This document shows positions 53,601-61,332 of a stretch of 64,000 bases of DNA, in pieces (position 1 is the first letter of the stretch; each line of letters opens with the position of its first letter). Below the pieces are notes generated by a model. That model ran no database searches. It worked only from the letters and a program-made list of their open reading frames with translations, and was not told the origin of the DNA. Position numbers and translations under genes: made by a program. The DNA lies in contig NZ_NXEJ01000002.1 in NCBI RefSeq assembly GCF_002915175.1, positions 340,236-404,235 of the forward strand, in the 5' to 3' direction. The stretch is from Agrobacterium rosae (GTDB lineage Bacteria; Pseudomonadota; Alphaproteobacteria; Rhizobiales; Rhizobiaceae).

Positions 53601-54006
53601 TCGATGCCTCGATGGCAAACAGCATGAAGGTGAAGGCGGCGTAGATCAGCGAGGTGATGGTGGAGCCGATATAGCCGAAGCTTGCGCCACGGGTCAGAAG
53701 ATCGATATCGACTCCGTAGCGAATGGCATAGCGGCTGATTGGCACGCCCACGGCCAGCATGACGGAGGCAGCGACGAGAATGGCGAAGAATGCGTTTGTC
53801 GTGCCGTAGGAGAGGGTGATCGCGCCGCCGATGGCTTCGAGCGCCAGAAAGGAAATTGCGCCGATGGCGGTGTGAGAGATACGGCTGGAGGAGAATTGTC
53901 GGGCGCTTTTGGCGGTAAAGCGCAGCGCATAATCTTCCAGCGTCTGGTTGGCGACCCAGCGGTTATATTCGCGCCTGACGGGGATGATGCGTTGCCGTGC
54001 GGCCAT
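50614..54006 (-). CDS. NCS1-permease / histidine kinase / receiver fusion sensor
   Basis: 1130 aa, minus strand. Residues about 40-490: twelve or more membrane helices resembling NCS1 (purine/cytosine permease) transporters. Residues 503-540: eight Cys in a C-x2-C-x11-C-x7-C-x2-CC-x5-C-x3-C pattern, which may bind zinc or act as a redox switch. Residues about 570-650: two further helices. HisKA with H686 in LSHELRTPLNAVLGYA, HATPase with NLLSNAIKFTDAG, then receiver with D972 in FLIDISMPGMSG, and a short C-terminal tail of helices. The first gene of a two-gene operon with the LuxR regulator. Transporter-kinase fusions such as CbrA (SSS family) are known sensors; an NCS1 version is rare. Its ligand is not shown by sequence; nearby urea and glutamine genes make a nitrogenous base or allantoin-like ligand plausible. 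Confidence 0.93.
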   Translation of the reverse strand: MAARQRIIPVRREYNRWVANQTLEDYALRFTAKSARQFSSSRISHTAIGAISFLALEAIGGAITLSYGTTNAFFAILVAASVMLAVGVPISRYAIRYGVDIDLLTRGASFGYIGSTITSLIYAAFTFMLFAIEASIMSGALELALGIPLWIGYIISAIMVIPLVTHGVRLISRFQIITQPFWIVLNVLPFIFIAFLDWEKFDLWRAFAGIHHASGRPGTTADFNLIEFGAASAVILALMSQIGEQVDFLRFLPAEGKLKLRHRFAVFLAGAGWVLVGVPKLLAGSFLVVLTFSSSVPVDRAADPSQMYLTAFGYMIPNQNAALLLMVAFVVVSQLKINVMNAYAGSLAWSNFFSRLTHSHPGRVVWLVFNVLIALLLMELGIYRLLEETLGIFSIIAMAWLCTISADLFINKPLGLAPPGIEFKRAHLYDINPVGVGTMALSATVALTAHFGLFGSLAASLAPYLTLVIAFTVSPLLAWGTKGKFYLARKPRQKWKHESSITCSICEHPFEPEDMAWCPAYAAPICSLCCSLDSRCHDMCKPKAKLNYQVATVARTFLPNDLVARLATRLGRYAMSAALAIIVLGATLALIAHQVGTASPATVDVVNRTILAVFFVFAVIAGIVCWFLVLAHDSRVVAEEESSRQNTLLLKEIAAHKKTDAALQNAKDTAEAANRAKSRYVVGLSHELRTPLNAVLGYAQILERDETIPQPRQSAIKVIRRSADHLSGLIDGLLDISKIEAGRLQVYSNEINIQDFLDQIIDLFRPQAQAKGLELLHERTRALPQYVRTDEKRLRQILVNLLSNAIKFTDAGTVNFDVAYRSQVATFTISDTGRGIAEKDLSRIYEPFQRGEAESIRPMPGLGLGLTITQLLTNTLGGEISVVSEKDKGSTFKVRLMLSAVDRPSTAPAPEKTIVSYSGPRRTIVVVDDNEDHRELMREVLGPLDFVVLTAQSGPDCLTLIEGVQPDLFLIDISMPGMSGWQLVTRLREAGQTAPLIMLSANIGDGSIAGAGDDNHNDTIAKPVDIRRLCDKLAVHLGLTWVYETDAPTPPKPARAEIITPGPSHIKDLQQLGEIGYIRGIEAKLADLARTSENIAFTEELTSYVQAFDMAGYAAFLRRFENPPSKERQP

Positions 54007-54100
54007 GCCTAAAAACCAGCGCCTTTTCCGGGGTGATGCTCAATTGTGCACATTCGGGCTAACGGTCTTGGTTTGCAAGAGAAATACGGTTTCAACGGTC

Positions 54101-54871
54101 TTAAAGGCGGACCGACATGCCGCCATCCACAGTCAAGACGTGGCCATTGACGAAAGAGGCGGCGTCACTGGCCAGAAACAGGGCCGCACCGGCAATTTCA
54201 TCCGGTTTTCCCCAGCGCTCCAGGGGTACACGCAGCTTGGCGAAAGCCAGCATATCCGGGTCTTCCGCAAGGGCGGCATTGGTTTCCGTGGCGAACATGC
54301 CGGGTGCGATGGCATTGCTGGTAATGCCGCGCGCGCCATATTCCACAGCGATGCTGCGCATCAATCCGGTCAGACCCTGCTTGGCGACGGGGTAGATCGC
54401 ATCGCCTGGCCTCACAACATGGCCGAGAATAGAGGTGATGGTGATGATACGCCCGTAGCCGTTTGCGTTCATGGCTTCGGCTGCATCCCGCGAAAGGCAA
54501 ATGGAGGAGGTGAGGTCGGTGCGGATGAGATCCAGCACGTCATCGTCTTGGAAGTCACAGAGTGGGCGGCGGTCTCGTGCGCCGACATTGTTGACGAGAA
54601 TATCGAGGTGCCCGGCCTCTTTCATGATGTGGCGAACGAGGTCGCTGCCAGCGGCAGTGTCGGCAATATCGAAGGCGGCATAATCCGCTTTCCCGCCGGC
54701 TTTACGAAGGTTGTCGACTGATTTTTCCAGCGTTTCGGCATTGCGCCCGGTCAGCCAGACATGGGCTCCTGCCTCCGTAAAGGCCTTGGCAATTTCAAAG
54801 CCGAGGCCCCGCCCGCTGCCGGTAATGATGGCCGTGCGGTTTTCCAACGAAAATTTTTGGAGAATGCCCAT
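54101..54871 (-). CDS. SDR family oxidoreductase
   Basis: 256 aa short-chain dehydrogenase. Cofactor motif TGSGRGLGFEIA at residue 18, NNVGARD (N-N-x-G), catalytic Ser in TITSILGHV and Y-x3-K in AIYPVAKQG. Similar to gluconate 5-dehydrogenase and 3-ketoacyl-ACP reductase; substrate unknown. On the same strand as the sensor kinase downstream, with a 94-base gap. Confidence 0.9.
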   Translation of the reverse strand: MGILQKFSLENRTAIITGSGRGLGFEIAKAFTEAGAHVWLTGRNAETLEKSVDNLRKAGGKADYAAFDIADTAAGSDLVRHIMKEAGHLDILVNNVGARDRRPLCDFQDDDVLDLIRTDLTSSICLSRDAAEAMNANGYGRIITITSILGHVVRPGDAIYPVAKQGLTGLMRSIAVEYGARGITSNAIAPGMFATETNAALAEDPDMLAFAKLRVPLERWGKPDEIAGAALFLASDAASFVNGHVLTVDGGMSVRL

Positions 54872-54981
54872 CGCTCACCGTCCCGATTAAATGGTTACGT
54901 CAGCGCAGAGAATAGGCCGCGTACGAGGGAGGGAAAGGTCAACTGAGCGACCAGCCGTTCGCATTTGCAAACTCTGGACAG

Positions 54982-55014
54982 AAAAATGGCGTCACCCGGA
55001 ACGAGCGACGCCAT
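54982..55014 (-). terminator. Rho-independent terminator of glnII
   Basis: Minus-strand stem ATGGCGTC/GACGCCAT with a 13-base loop followed by TTTTTCTG, 12 bases after the glnII stop. Confidence 0.9.
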
Positions 55015-55025
55015 CTTCTGATTTA

Positions 55026-56060
55026 TCAGGCAGCAGCAGACTTTGCGAGCGGCACTTCAGCAATCGTCTGGAGGACGACGGAAGCGATCTGGTATGGGCA
55101 GCCCTGGCTGTTCGGACGACGGTCTTCAAGGTAACCCTTGTAGCCGTTGTTGACGAAGGAATGCGGAACGCGGATCGACGCACCACGGTCAGCGATGCCG
55201 TAGGAGAACTTGTTCCATGGCGCTGTTTCGTGCTTGCCGGTCAGGCGCAGATGGTTGTCTGGGCCGTAAACGTCGATGTGCTCTTTCCAGTTCTTTTCGA
55301 AAGCAGCCATGAGCGCTTCGAAATATTCCTTGCCGCCAACTTCACGCATGAACTTGGTGGAGAAGTTGCAGTGCATGCCAGAACCGTTCCAGTCGGTATC
55401 GCCGAGTGGCTTGCAGTGGAATTCGACGTCGATGCCATACTTTTCGCAAAGGCGAAGAAGCAGGTAACGCGCGATCCAGATCTGGTCGGCAGCGCTCTTG
55501 GAGCCCTTGCCGAATACCTGGAATTCCCACTGGCCCTTGGCCACTTCGGCGTTGATGCCTTCGTGGTTGATGCCGGCTTCGAGGCAGAGATCGAGGTGCT
55601 CTTCAACGATTTCACGAGCGATGGAGCCGACGTTCTTGTAGCCGACGCCTGTATAGTATGGGCCCTGTGGAGCTGGGTAACCCTGCTCAGGGAAGCCGAG
55701 CGGACGGCCGTCTTCGTAGAAGAAGTATTCCTGCTCGAAGCCGAACCATGCGCCTTCGTCGTCAAGGATCGTCGCGCGGCTGTTGGAAGCGTGCGGTGTT
55801 ACGCCATCCGGCATCATGACTTCGCACATGACGAGTGCGCCGTTGGTGCGGGCTGGGTCTGGATAAATGGCGACGGGCTTCAGAACGCAATCCGAGCTAT
55901 GGCCTTCGGCCTGCATCGTGGAGGAGCCATCGAAGCCCCAGAGCGGAAGCTGCTCGAGTGTCGGGAATTCGTCGAATTCCTTGATCTGCGTCTTGCCGCG
56001 CAGGTTTGCTACCGGCTTGTAACCATCCAGCCAGATGTACTCGAGTTTGAACTTAGTCAT
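55026..56060 (-). CDS. glnII: Glutamine synthetase type II (GSII)
   Basis: 344-aa eukaryote-type glutamine synthetase that joins ammonia to glutamate with ATP. Key sequences: LPLWGFDGSSTMQAEGHSSD, FGFEQEYFFYEDGRPLGFPE (metal-binding Glu), NHEGINAEVAKGQWEFQVFG, GSGMHCNFSTKFM and LTGKHETAPWNKFSYGIADR. Rhizobia, Agrobacterium and Frankia carry this second enzyme beside GlnA. Transcription appears to start from a sigma54 promoter 100 bases upstream and translation may be controlled by the divergent GstI-like peptide. Start ATG has GAGAGG upstream. Confidence 0.97.
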   Translation of the reverse strand: MTKFKLEYIWLDGYKPVANLRGKTQIKEFDEFPTLEQLPLWGFDGSSTMQAEGHSSDCVLKPVAIYPDPARTNGALVMCEVMMPDGVTPHASNSRATILDDEGAWFGFEQEYFFYEDGRPLGFPEQGYPAPQGPYYTGVGYKNVGSIAREIVEEHLDLCLEAGINHEGINAEVAKGQWEFQVFGKGSKSAADQIWIARYLLLRLCEKYGIDVEFHCKPLGDTDWNGSGMHCNFSTKFMREVGGKEYFEALMAAFEKNWKEHIDVYGPDNHLRLTGKHETAPWNKFSYGIADRGASIRVPHSFVNNGYKGYLEDRRPNSQGCPYQIASVVLQTIAEVPLAKSAAA

Positions 56061-56159
56061 TACGAACCTCTCATAGGTTAAGATGCGAAGCCTTGATATC
56101 CTTCTGCGGGTAAAACCGTTTTCTCAACCGTTCCCGCTTTCAAGTGCTGTCCTTACAGA

Positions 56160-56175
56160 AGCATGCGCCGTGCCA
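56160..56175 (-). promoter_or_regulatory. Sigma54 (RpoN) promoter of glnII
   Basis: On the minus strand TGGCACGGCGCATGCT, with the GG-N10-GC spacing of sigma54 promoters and one mismatch (A for T) in the -12 element (consensus TGGCACG-N4-TTGCT). It lies 100 bases from the glnII ATG. Nitrogen-limited glnII expression through NtrC and RpoN is known in rhizobia. Confidence 0.75.
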
Positions 56176-56210
56176 GTTTCGCGATTGAGATAAGGTCATC
56201 TTCATTTTTT

Positions 56211-56226
56211 TGCACTAAAGTGATTC
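56211..56226. promoter_or_regulatory. Possible NtrC-binding site upstream of glnII
   Basis: TGCACTAAAGTGATTC, a partial match to the NtrC palindrome TGCACTAAAATGGTGCA, 36 bases upstream of the sigma54 -24 element. A second similar sequence is near 56278-56292. Both need testing; neither is a perfect match. Confidence 0.45.
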
Positions 56227-56546
56227 TCGAGAGCAAAAAATGCGTGGAAAGCCCAGCGTTGCGAATTTGAAAAATCGTGCAATTTCCGATGCTTTTGCAG
56301 GGGCAGACGCTATTTTTGGTCAAAAATGATGCCGTTTTGGTGTGTGAGCTCAATTTTCCCGCAAAAACTCTGCGGTTTGGGTCGATATCTGCATAAAGAC
56401 TGTTCTTTAGATCAAACTGATTATGTGTCGCCTATTTTTTAGGCTTATTGATATTTTTTTAATCAGATGGGGTGCTTTTCAGCTTTTTTGAGAGTATATT
56501 CCAAGTGAAGCAACAATGCCGGGTATTCAACGAAAGAGTGAATGTC

Positions 56547-56747
56547 ATGAGAAGCGAACCGCATATGGAAAGCGCAACCATCTACCAGTTTCCCGTCGGC
56601 GGCCGTTCAGGCTTTAAGGGACTGCGCAACGATGCCATTTTGAACGGTCCTTCGGTCACAGCGCCGAAGACGCATATCGATTTCGATAGCTGGTATCATC
56701 AGGAAGCGATCCTCGAAAATTCTGATACTGACAAGCCGCACAATTGA
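56547..56747 (+). CDS. gstI: GstI-like peptide (DUF2735), likely translational inhibitor of glnII
   Basis: 66 aa. MESATIYQFPVGGRSGF is the DUF2735 signature and DFDSWYHQEAI is a conserved acidic/aromatic tail. In Rhizobium leguminosarum the gstI gene lies divergent to glnII, makes a 63-residue peptide and blocks glnII mRNA translation when nitrogen is plentiful. Position, orientation and length here match. The ATG at 56547 begins the family sequence; the longer frame from 56472 adds 25 residues without similarity. Confidence 0.85.
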   Translation: MRSEPHMESATIYQFPVGGRSGFKGLRNDAILNGPSVTAPKTHIDFDSWYHQEAILENSDTDKPHN

Positions 56748-56829
56748 GCGCTTGATCTCCAGCATGTCTCGGCGCAATCAGATCCGCGCCGGGAAGAATG
56801 GGCGAGCGTTCCGGTTTCGCCACCCCACC

Positions 56830-56845
56830 TACGTCAATTGACGTA
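56830..56845. promoter_or_regulatory. Perfect palindrome upstream of urtA
   Basis: TACGTCAATTGACGTA, a perfect 16-base dyad, 95 bases before the urtA ATG. It looks like an operator for a dimeric regulator. It contains TTGACG, a possible -35, but no -10 follows at normal spacing. No known site was matched. Confidence 0.6.
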
Positions 56846-56883
56846 TACGGTTTTGCAGATGCGAGACCGATAGTCCCCTCCAG

Positions 56884-56903
56884 CAGCGGTAAAATAACCG
56901 CTG
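56884..56903 (+). promoter_or_regulatory. Short hairpin in the urtA leader
   Basis: CAGCGGT-AAAATA-ACCGCTG, a perfect 7-base stem with a 6-base loop, 37 bases upstream of the urtA start. No T-run follows. It may be a leader RNA structure or an operator. Confidence 0.45.
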
Positions 56904-56939
56904 AGCCCACAGAGGCTGAACAGGAGAGGGGTCCTTCCG

Positions 56940-58229
56940 ATGACTTTCAAGAAGATGCTGACCGGCGCTTTGCTCGGTGCCATTTTATCCACCACCGCAT
57001 TCCACGGTGCTTTTGCCGCTGACGATACGATCAAGATCGGCGTTCTGCATTCGCTTTCCGGCACTATGGCGATTTCCGAAACGACATTGAAAGATGCCAT
57101 GTTGATGCTCATCGATGAGCAGAACAAGAAAGGTGGCGTTCTCGGCAAGAAGCTCGAAGCCGTCGTGGTCGATCCGGCCTCCGACTGGCCGCTTTTTGCT
57201 GAAAAAGCCCGTCAGCTGATTAGCCAGGATAAGGTCGCTGCCGTTTTCGGTTGCTGGACCTCGTCTTCACGCAAATCCGTTCTGCCGGTTTTTGAGGAGC
57301 TGAACTCCATCCTCTTCTACCCCGTGCAATATGAGGGTGAAGAATCCTCGCGCAACATTTTCTACACCGGTGCTGCTCCCAACCAGCAGGCCATTCCAGC
57401 GGTGGATTACCTAGCAAGCACCGAAGGCGTGGAGCGCTGGGTTCTGGCTGGCACCGACTATGTCTACCCACAGACGACCAACAAGATCCTCAAGGCCTAT
57501 CTGGAATCTAAGGGCGTGAAGCCGGAAGACATCATGGTCAACTACACGCCATTCGGCCACTCCGATTGGCAGACCATCGTCTCCGACATCAAGAAGTTCG
57601 GCTCTGCCGGCAAGAAGACCGCCGTCGTTTCCACCATCAATGGTGATGCCAACGTGCCATTCTACAAGGAACTGGCAAACCAGGGCGTGAAGGCTGAAGA
57701 CATTCCAGTTGTCGCCTTCTCCGTGGGTGAAGAAGAGCTCGCCGGTCTCGATACCGGCCCGCTGGTCGGCCACCTTGCCGCCTGGAACTACTTCCAGTCC
57801 GTTGACAGCCCTGTGAATGCCGAGTTCATCAAGGAATGGCACGCCTTTACGAAAAACGACAAGCGCGTGACCAATGACCCGATGGAAGCCGCCTATATCG
57901 GCTTCAATGCATGGGTTAAGGCTGTTGAAGCCGCTGGCACGACAGAAACCGACAAGGTGCTGGACTCGATCATCGGCGTTTCGGTTCCAAACCTATCCGG
58001 CGGTTACGCCACCGTCATGCCGAACCACCACATCACCAAGCCGGTGCTGATCGGCGAAATCCAGTCGGACGGCCAGTTCGAAATTGTGCAGCAGACGGCG
58101 CAGGTCGTGGGTGACGAGTGGTCGGATTATTTGCCGGACTCGAAAGACCTGATCTCCGATTGGCGCAAGCCGATGTCGTGCGGCAACTTCAATGTCGCTA
58201 CGGGTAAGTGCGGCGGTAAGGGGATGTAA
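56940..58229 (+). CDS. urtA: Urea ABC transporter, binding protein UrtA
   Basis: 429 aa. Signal peptide MTFKKMLTGALLGAILSTTA to HGAFA. Type I binding protein of the urea/short-chain-amide class: IKIGVLHSLSGTMAISETTL, GCWTSSSRKSVLPVFEEL, LNSILFYPVQYEGEESSRN and a C-terminal DWRKPMSCGNFNVATGKCGG. RBS GGAGAGGGG precedes the ATG. First gene of urtABCDE; the next gene is 333 bases away across repeats. Confidence 0.96.
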   Translation: MTFKKMLTGALLGAILSTTAFHGAFAADDTIKIGVLHSLSGTMAISETTLKDAMLMLIDEQNKKGGVLGKKLEAVVVDPASDWPLFAEKARQLISQDKVAAVFGCWTSSSRKSVLPVFEELNSILFYPVQYEGEESSRNIFYTGAAPNQQAIPAVDYLASTEGVERWVLAGTDYVYPQTTNKILKAYLESKGVKPEDIMVNYTPFGHSDWQTIVSDIKKFGSAGKKTAVVSTINGDANVPFYKELANQGVKAEDIPVVAFSVGEEELAGLDTGPLVGHLAAWNYFQSVDSPVNAEFIKEWHAFTKNDKRVTNDPMEAAYIGFNAWVKAVEAAGTTETDKVLDSIIGVSVPNLSGGYATVMPNHHITKPVLIGEIQSDGQFEIVQQTAQVVGDEWSDYLPDSKDLISDWRKPMSCGNFNVATGKCGGKGM

Positions 58230-58280
58230 TCCTGAGGAGGTTTGAGGCGCACCTTTAAGGAGCGCCTCTTCCCACTCCAA

Positions 58281-58390
58281 CGTCATCCTCGGGCTTGACC
58301 CGAGGGTCTGCTGCCGCCGCTCCGCGCTCGTCATTGGCGAGAGAGTGCAGTCAACGTGGTTAGATCCTCGGGTCAAGCCCTAGGATGACG
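58281..58390. repeat. Palindromic intergenic repeat between urtA and urtB
   Basis: Outer arms at 58281-58305 and 58366-58390 are inverted repeats matching in 24 of 25 positions (each contains CATCCTCGGGCTTGACC-type sequence). The inner 60 bases have no clear gene. Of the kind found in many copies in rhizobial genomes. It could form a large mRNA hairpin after urtA. Confidence 0.8.
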
Positions 58391-58460
58391 TCGACAGGGT
58401 GGATCGCTTGGAGGTCACATATCGCCTTCAACTCTGGCTCGCCGCTTACGTCCAGTCGAT

Positions 58461-58514
58461 CTCCCTACTTGTGGGGGAGATGCCCGGCAAGGCAGGGGGG
58501 GTGAGCCACACCCG
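58461..58514. repeat. Half of a second palindromic repeat family, before urtB
   Basis: About 54 bases nearly identical to one arm of the element at 62118-62271 (shared sequence includes GGGGGAGATGCCCGGCA and GTGAGCCACACCC). Here only this arm is present, so the copy is truncated or the partner has been lost. Confidence 0.75.
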
Positions 58515-58562
58515 CGACGCTCAAACACCCGCACTGAAGCATTGTTGCAATGAGGAGCTGAC

Positions 58563-60179
58563 ATGACGATCCGATTTCTTCTTCGAGCCATGTTTCTATG
58601 GCTGACGCTTGGGATCGCCGCTCCGTCCTTTGCCCAGCAGAGTGACCCCAAAGCGCTGATCGATGCGCTCGGTACCGCAGATTTCAAGCAGGCCGAAACC
58701 CTCACCGGGCAGATTGCCGCAACCGGAGACCCACGTGTTGTACCCGCGCTGGAAGCTTATGCTGAGGGTGATCTCTACGTCCGCAAGGCCGACAATCTGG
58801 TTTTCATGGCCAAAGCCGCTGGGGCCAATTTCACGCTGATCGATCCTTTGACGGGTGCCAGTGCCGGCGAGGTGTCAAAGGCTGCCGTGACCAAGATCAG
58901 GGTCAACAACAATCTTCGCCGGGTCATTCGCGCAGCCCTTGGTGGCTTGACGCTGCTCAGCCCTGACAAATCCGTTCGCCTTTCTGCCGCCGATGCCGTT
59001 TTGAAAGCGCCGAGTGCCGAAAACCTGCAATTGCTCGAGGCGGCTCTTGCCAAGGAAACGGACGCGCAGGTGCGCACCCGCATGGAAGAAGCGCGTGCCG
59101 TTTCGTTGCTGGCCTCCGATCGTTCCATCGACGAAAAGCGCGCCGCCATCGAGACCATCAAGAGCCTGGGTGGGCGTGGTGCCATTAGCATTCTAATGGC
59201 GGCTGCGCCTGTTACCGATGCCAGCCTGAAACCCGATGTCGATGCCGCGATCTCCCACATTGAAAGCACTTTAGCGCTTTGGGATGCCGCGCAGAACATC
59301 TGGTATGGCCTGTCGCTGGGTTCCGTACTGCTGCTGGCGGCCATCGGCCTTGCCATTACCTTCGGCGTTATGGGCATCATCAACATGGCGCATGGCGAAA
59401 TGGTGATGATCGGGGCTTATTCCACTTTCATGGTGCAGGAGGTGATCCGCAACAATTACCCTGTGATGTTCGACTGGTCGCTGACCATTGCGCTGCCGGT
59501 GGCGTTTCTGGTCACGGGTGCTGTCGGCTTGGTGATGGAACGCGGCGTCATCCGCTTTCTCTATGGCCGTCCGCTGGAAACACTGTTGGCAACATGGGGC
59601 ATCTCGCTTATTCTCCAGCAGGGCGTGCGCTCAATCTTTGGCCCGACCAACCGTGAGGTCGGAAATCCCAGCTGGATGTCTGGTTCTTTCAGCGTCGGTT
59701 ACCTAAACTTCACCTGGAACCGTGTCTGGATCGTCTGCTTCTCGCTGTCGGTGTTTTTCGCGCTGCTTCTGCTCCTGAAACGCTCTGCTTTCGGCCTGCA
59801 AATGCGCGCCGTGACGCAGAACCGGCGCATGGCATCGTCCATGGGTATTCGCACGCCGTGGGTGGATGCTTTCACCTTCGCACTGGGGTCCGGTGTAGCC
59901 GGTTTGGCTGGGGTGGCGCTTTCGCAGATCGACAATGTCTCGCCCAATCTCGGCCAGTCCTACATCATCGATAGCTTCATGGTGGTGGTGTTCGGTGGCG
60001 TCGGCAATCTCTGGGGCACCTTTGTCGGTGCGCTGACACTCGGTGTGCTCAACAAGTTCCTTGAACCCACCGTTGGCGCGGTTCTCGGCAAAATTCTCGT
60101 CCTCGTCCTCATCATCCTGTTCATCCAGAAGCGGCCACGCGGTCTCTTCGCACTCAAGGGAAGGGCGATCGAAGCATGA
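58563..60179 (+). CDS. urtB: Urea ABC transporter, permease UrtB
   Basis: 538 aa. Signal peptide (MTIRFLLRAMFLWLTLGIAA to SFAQ), then about 210 residues of periplasmic helical repeats (LSPDKSVRLSAADAVLKAPS), the extension usual for UrtB. The LivH-type permease begins near residue 238 (WYGLSLGSVLLLAAIGLAIT, IINMAHGEMVMIGAYS). It ends in an ATGA overlap with urtC. Preceded by GAGGAG about 4 bases before the ATG. Confidence 0.95.
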   Translation: MTIRFLLRAMFLWLTLGIAAPSFAQQSDPKALIDALGTADFKQAETLTGQIAATGDPRVVPALEAYAEGDLYVRKADNLVFMAKAAGANFTLIDPLTGASAGEVSKAAVTKIRVNNNLRRVIRAALGGLTLLSPDKSVRLSAADAVLKAPSAENLQLLEAALAKETDAQVRTRMEEARAVSLLASDRSIDEKRAAIETIKSLGGRGAISILMAAAPVTDASLKPDVDAAISHIESTLALWDAAQNIWYGLSLGSVLLLAAIGLAITFGVMGIINMAHGEMVMIGAYSTFMVQEVIRNNYPVMFDWSLTIALPVAFLVTGAVGLVMERGVIRFLYGRPLETLLATWGISLILQQGVRSIFGPTNREVGNPSWMSGSFSVGYLNFTWNRVWIVCFSLSVFFALLLLLKRSAFGLQMRAVTQNRRMASSMGIRTPWVDAFTFALGSGVAGLAGVALSQIDNVSPNLGQSYIIDSFMVVVFGGVGNLWGTFVGALTLGVLNKFLEPTVGAVLGKILVLVLIILFIQKRPRGLFALKGRAIEA

Positions 60180-61327
60180 TTACCGGCTTCCTCCTTCGCG
60201 CGCTCGACCGCCGCATCTCCATCGCCATCGGCATCATTCTGGCCATCGCACTGCTCGTGCCCGCGTCCAATTTGCTGCTTCCCGCAGACAGCGCTTTCCG
60301 CATTCCGACCTACATCATGTCGATGCTGGGCAAGTATCTGTCCTATGCCATTCTGGCGCTGGCGCTTGATCTGGTGTGGGGATATTGCGGCATTCTTTCG
60401 CTCGGCCATGCCGCCTTCTTCGCGCTCGGTGGTTATGCCATGGGCATGTATCTGATGCGGCAGATCGGCACGCGCGGAACCTACGGCCATCCCATTCTGC
60501 CTGACTTCATGGTGTTTCTGAACTGGAAGGAACTGCCGTGGTTCTGGCATGGGTTCGACATGTTCTGGTTTGCCATGCTGATGGTGCTGGTCGTGCCCGG
60601 TCTGCTTGCCTTTGTGTTCGGCTGGCTCGCTTTTCGCTCCCGCGTCAACGGCGTTTATCTCTCCATCATCACCCAGGCTATGACCTATGCGCTGTTGCTC
60701 GCCTTTTTCCGCAATGACATGGGCTTCGGCGGTAATAACGGCCTGACGGATTTTAAGGATATTCTCGGCTTTTCCGTGCAGGCGGATGGTACGCGCGCAG
60801 TTCTGTTTGCGATGACGGCCATCATGCTGGCTGTATGCCTGCTGATCGCGTCTGGCATCGTCAATTCCAAATTCGGCAAGGTGCTGGTGGGTGTGCGGGA
60901 TGCGGAAAGCCGTGTTCGCTTCCTGGGTTTCCGGGTGGAAAACATCAAGCTCTTCACCTTCGTCGTCTCGGCCATGATGGCAGGCATTGCCGGCGCATTG
61001 TTCGTGCCGCAGGTGGGCATCATCAACCCCGGTGAATTTTCGCCTGCCAACTCCATCGAAGTCGTGGTGTGGACGGCAGTCGGCGGGCGCGGAACTTTGA
61101 TCGGGCCGATCCTCGGCGCGATCCTGGTCAATGGCGGCAAGAGCTATTTCACCGGCGCGTTTCCCGAGTTCTGGCTGTTTGCGCTGGGCGGGCTGTTCAT
61201 TGCGGTGACGCTGTTTTTTCCCAAGGGCATTGTCGGCACCGTGCAGCACTATATGGCAGGACGGCGTGAAAAGCGGCAGGTGGCGTCTGCTGACGCTGCC
61301 AAGACGGCGCAACAGGCAGCGGAGTAA
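60176..61327 (+). CDS. urtC: Urea ABC transporter, permease UrtC
   Basis: 383 aa, LivM-type permease. Core GYCGILSLGHAAFFALGGYA and VRDAESRVRFLGFRVENIKL (EAA loop), with about nine membrane helices. Four-base overlap with urtB and 5-base gap to urtD. Confidence 0.95.
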   Translation: MITGFLLRALDRRISIAIGIILAIALLVPASNLLLPADSAFRIPTYIMSMLGKYLSYAILALALDLVWGYCGILSLGHAAFFALGGYAMGMYLMRQIGTRGTYGHPILPDFMVFLNWKELPWFWHGFDMFWFAMLMVLVVPGLLAFVFGWLAFRSRVNGVYLSIITQAMTYALLLAFFRNDMGFGGNNGLTDFKDILGFSVQADGTRAVLFAMTAIMLAVCLLIASGIVNSKFGKVLVGVRDAESRVRFLGFRVENIKLFTFVVSAMMAGIAGALFVPQVGIINPGEFSPANSIEVVVWTAVGGRGTLIGPILGAILVNGGKSYFTGAFPEFWLFALGGLFIAVTLFFPKGIVGTVQHYMAGRREKRQVASADAAKTAQQAAE

Positions 61328-61332
61328 CGGCT

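Larger units (their letters stand above)
56061..56546. other. glnII/gstI divergent regulatory region
   Basis: 486 bases. Contains the glnII sigma54 promoter, one or two NtrC-like sites and an AT-rich stretch with a small hairpin (GCCTA-TTTTT-TAGGC near 56430-56445) leading to the gstI-like gene. No other gene is seen. Confidence 0.7.

Noticed and set aside
56838-56866. Sigma54 or sigma70 promoter ahead of urtA
   Set aside because: TTGACG and TTTTGCA are present but the partner elements are missing at the required spacing (GT instead of GG at -24; no -10).
59960-61312. Minus-strand open frame opposite urtC (450 codons)
   Set aside because: Shadow of urtB/urtC; translation lacks any recognised domain and is rich in His/Gln, typical of antisense frames in GC-rich genes.
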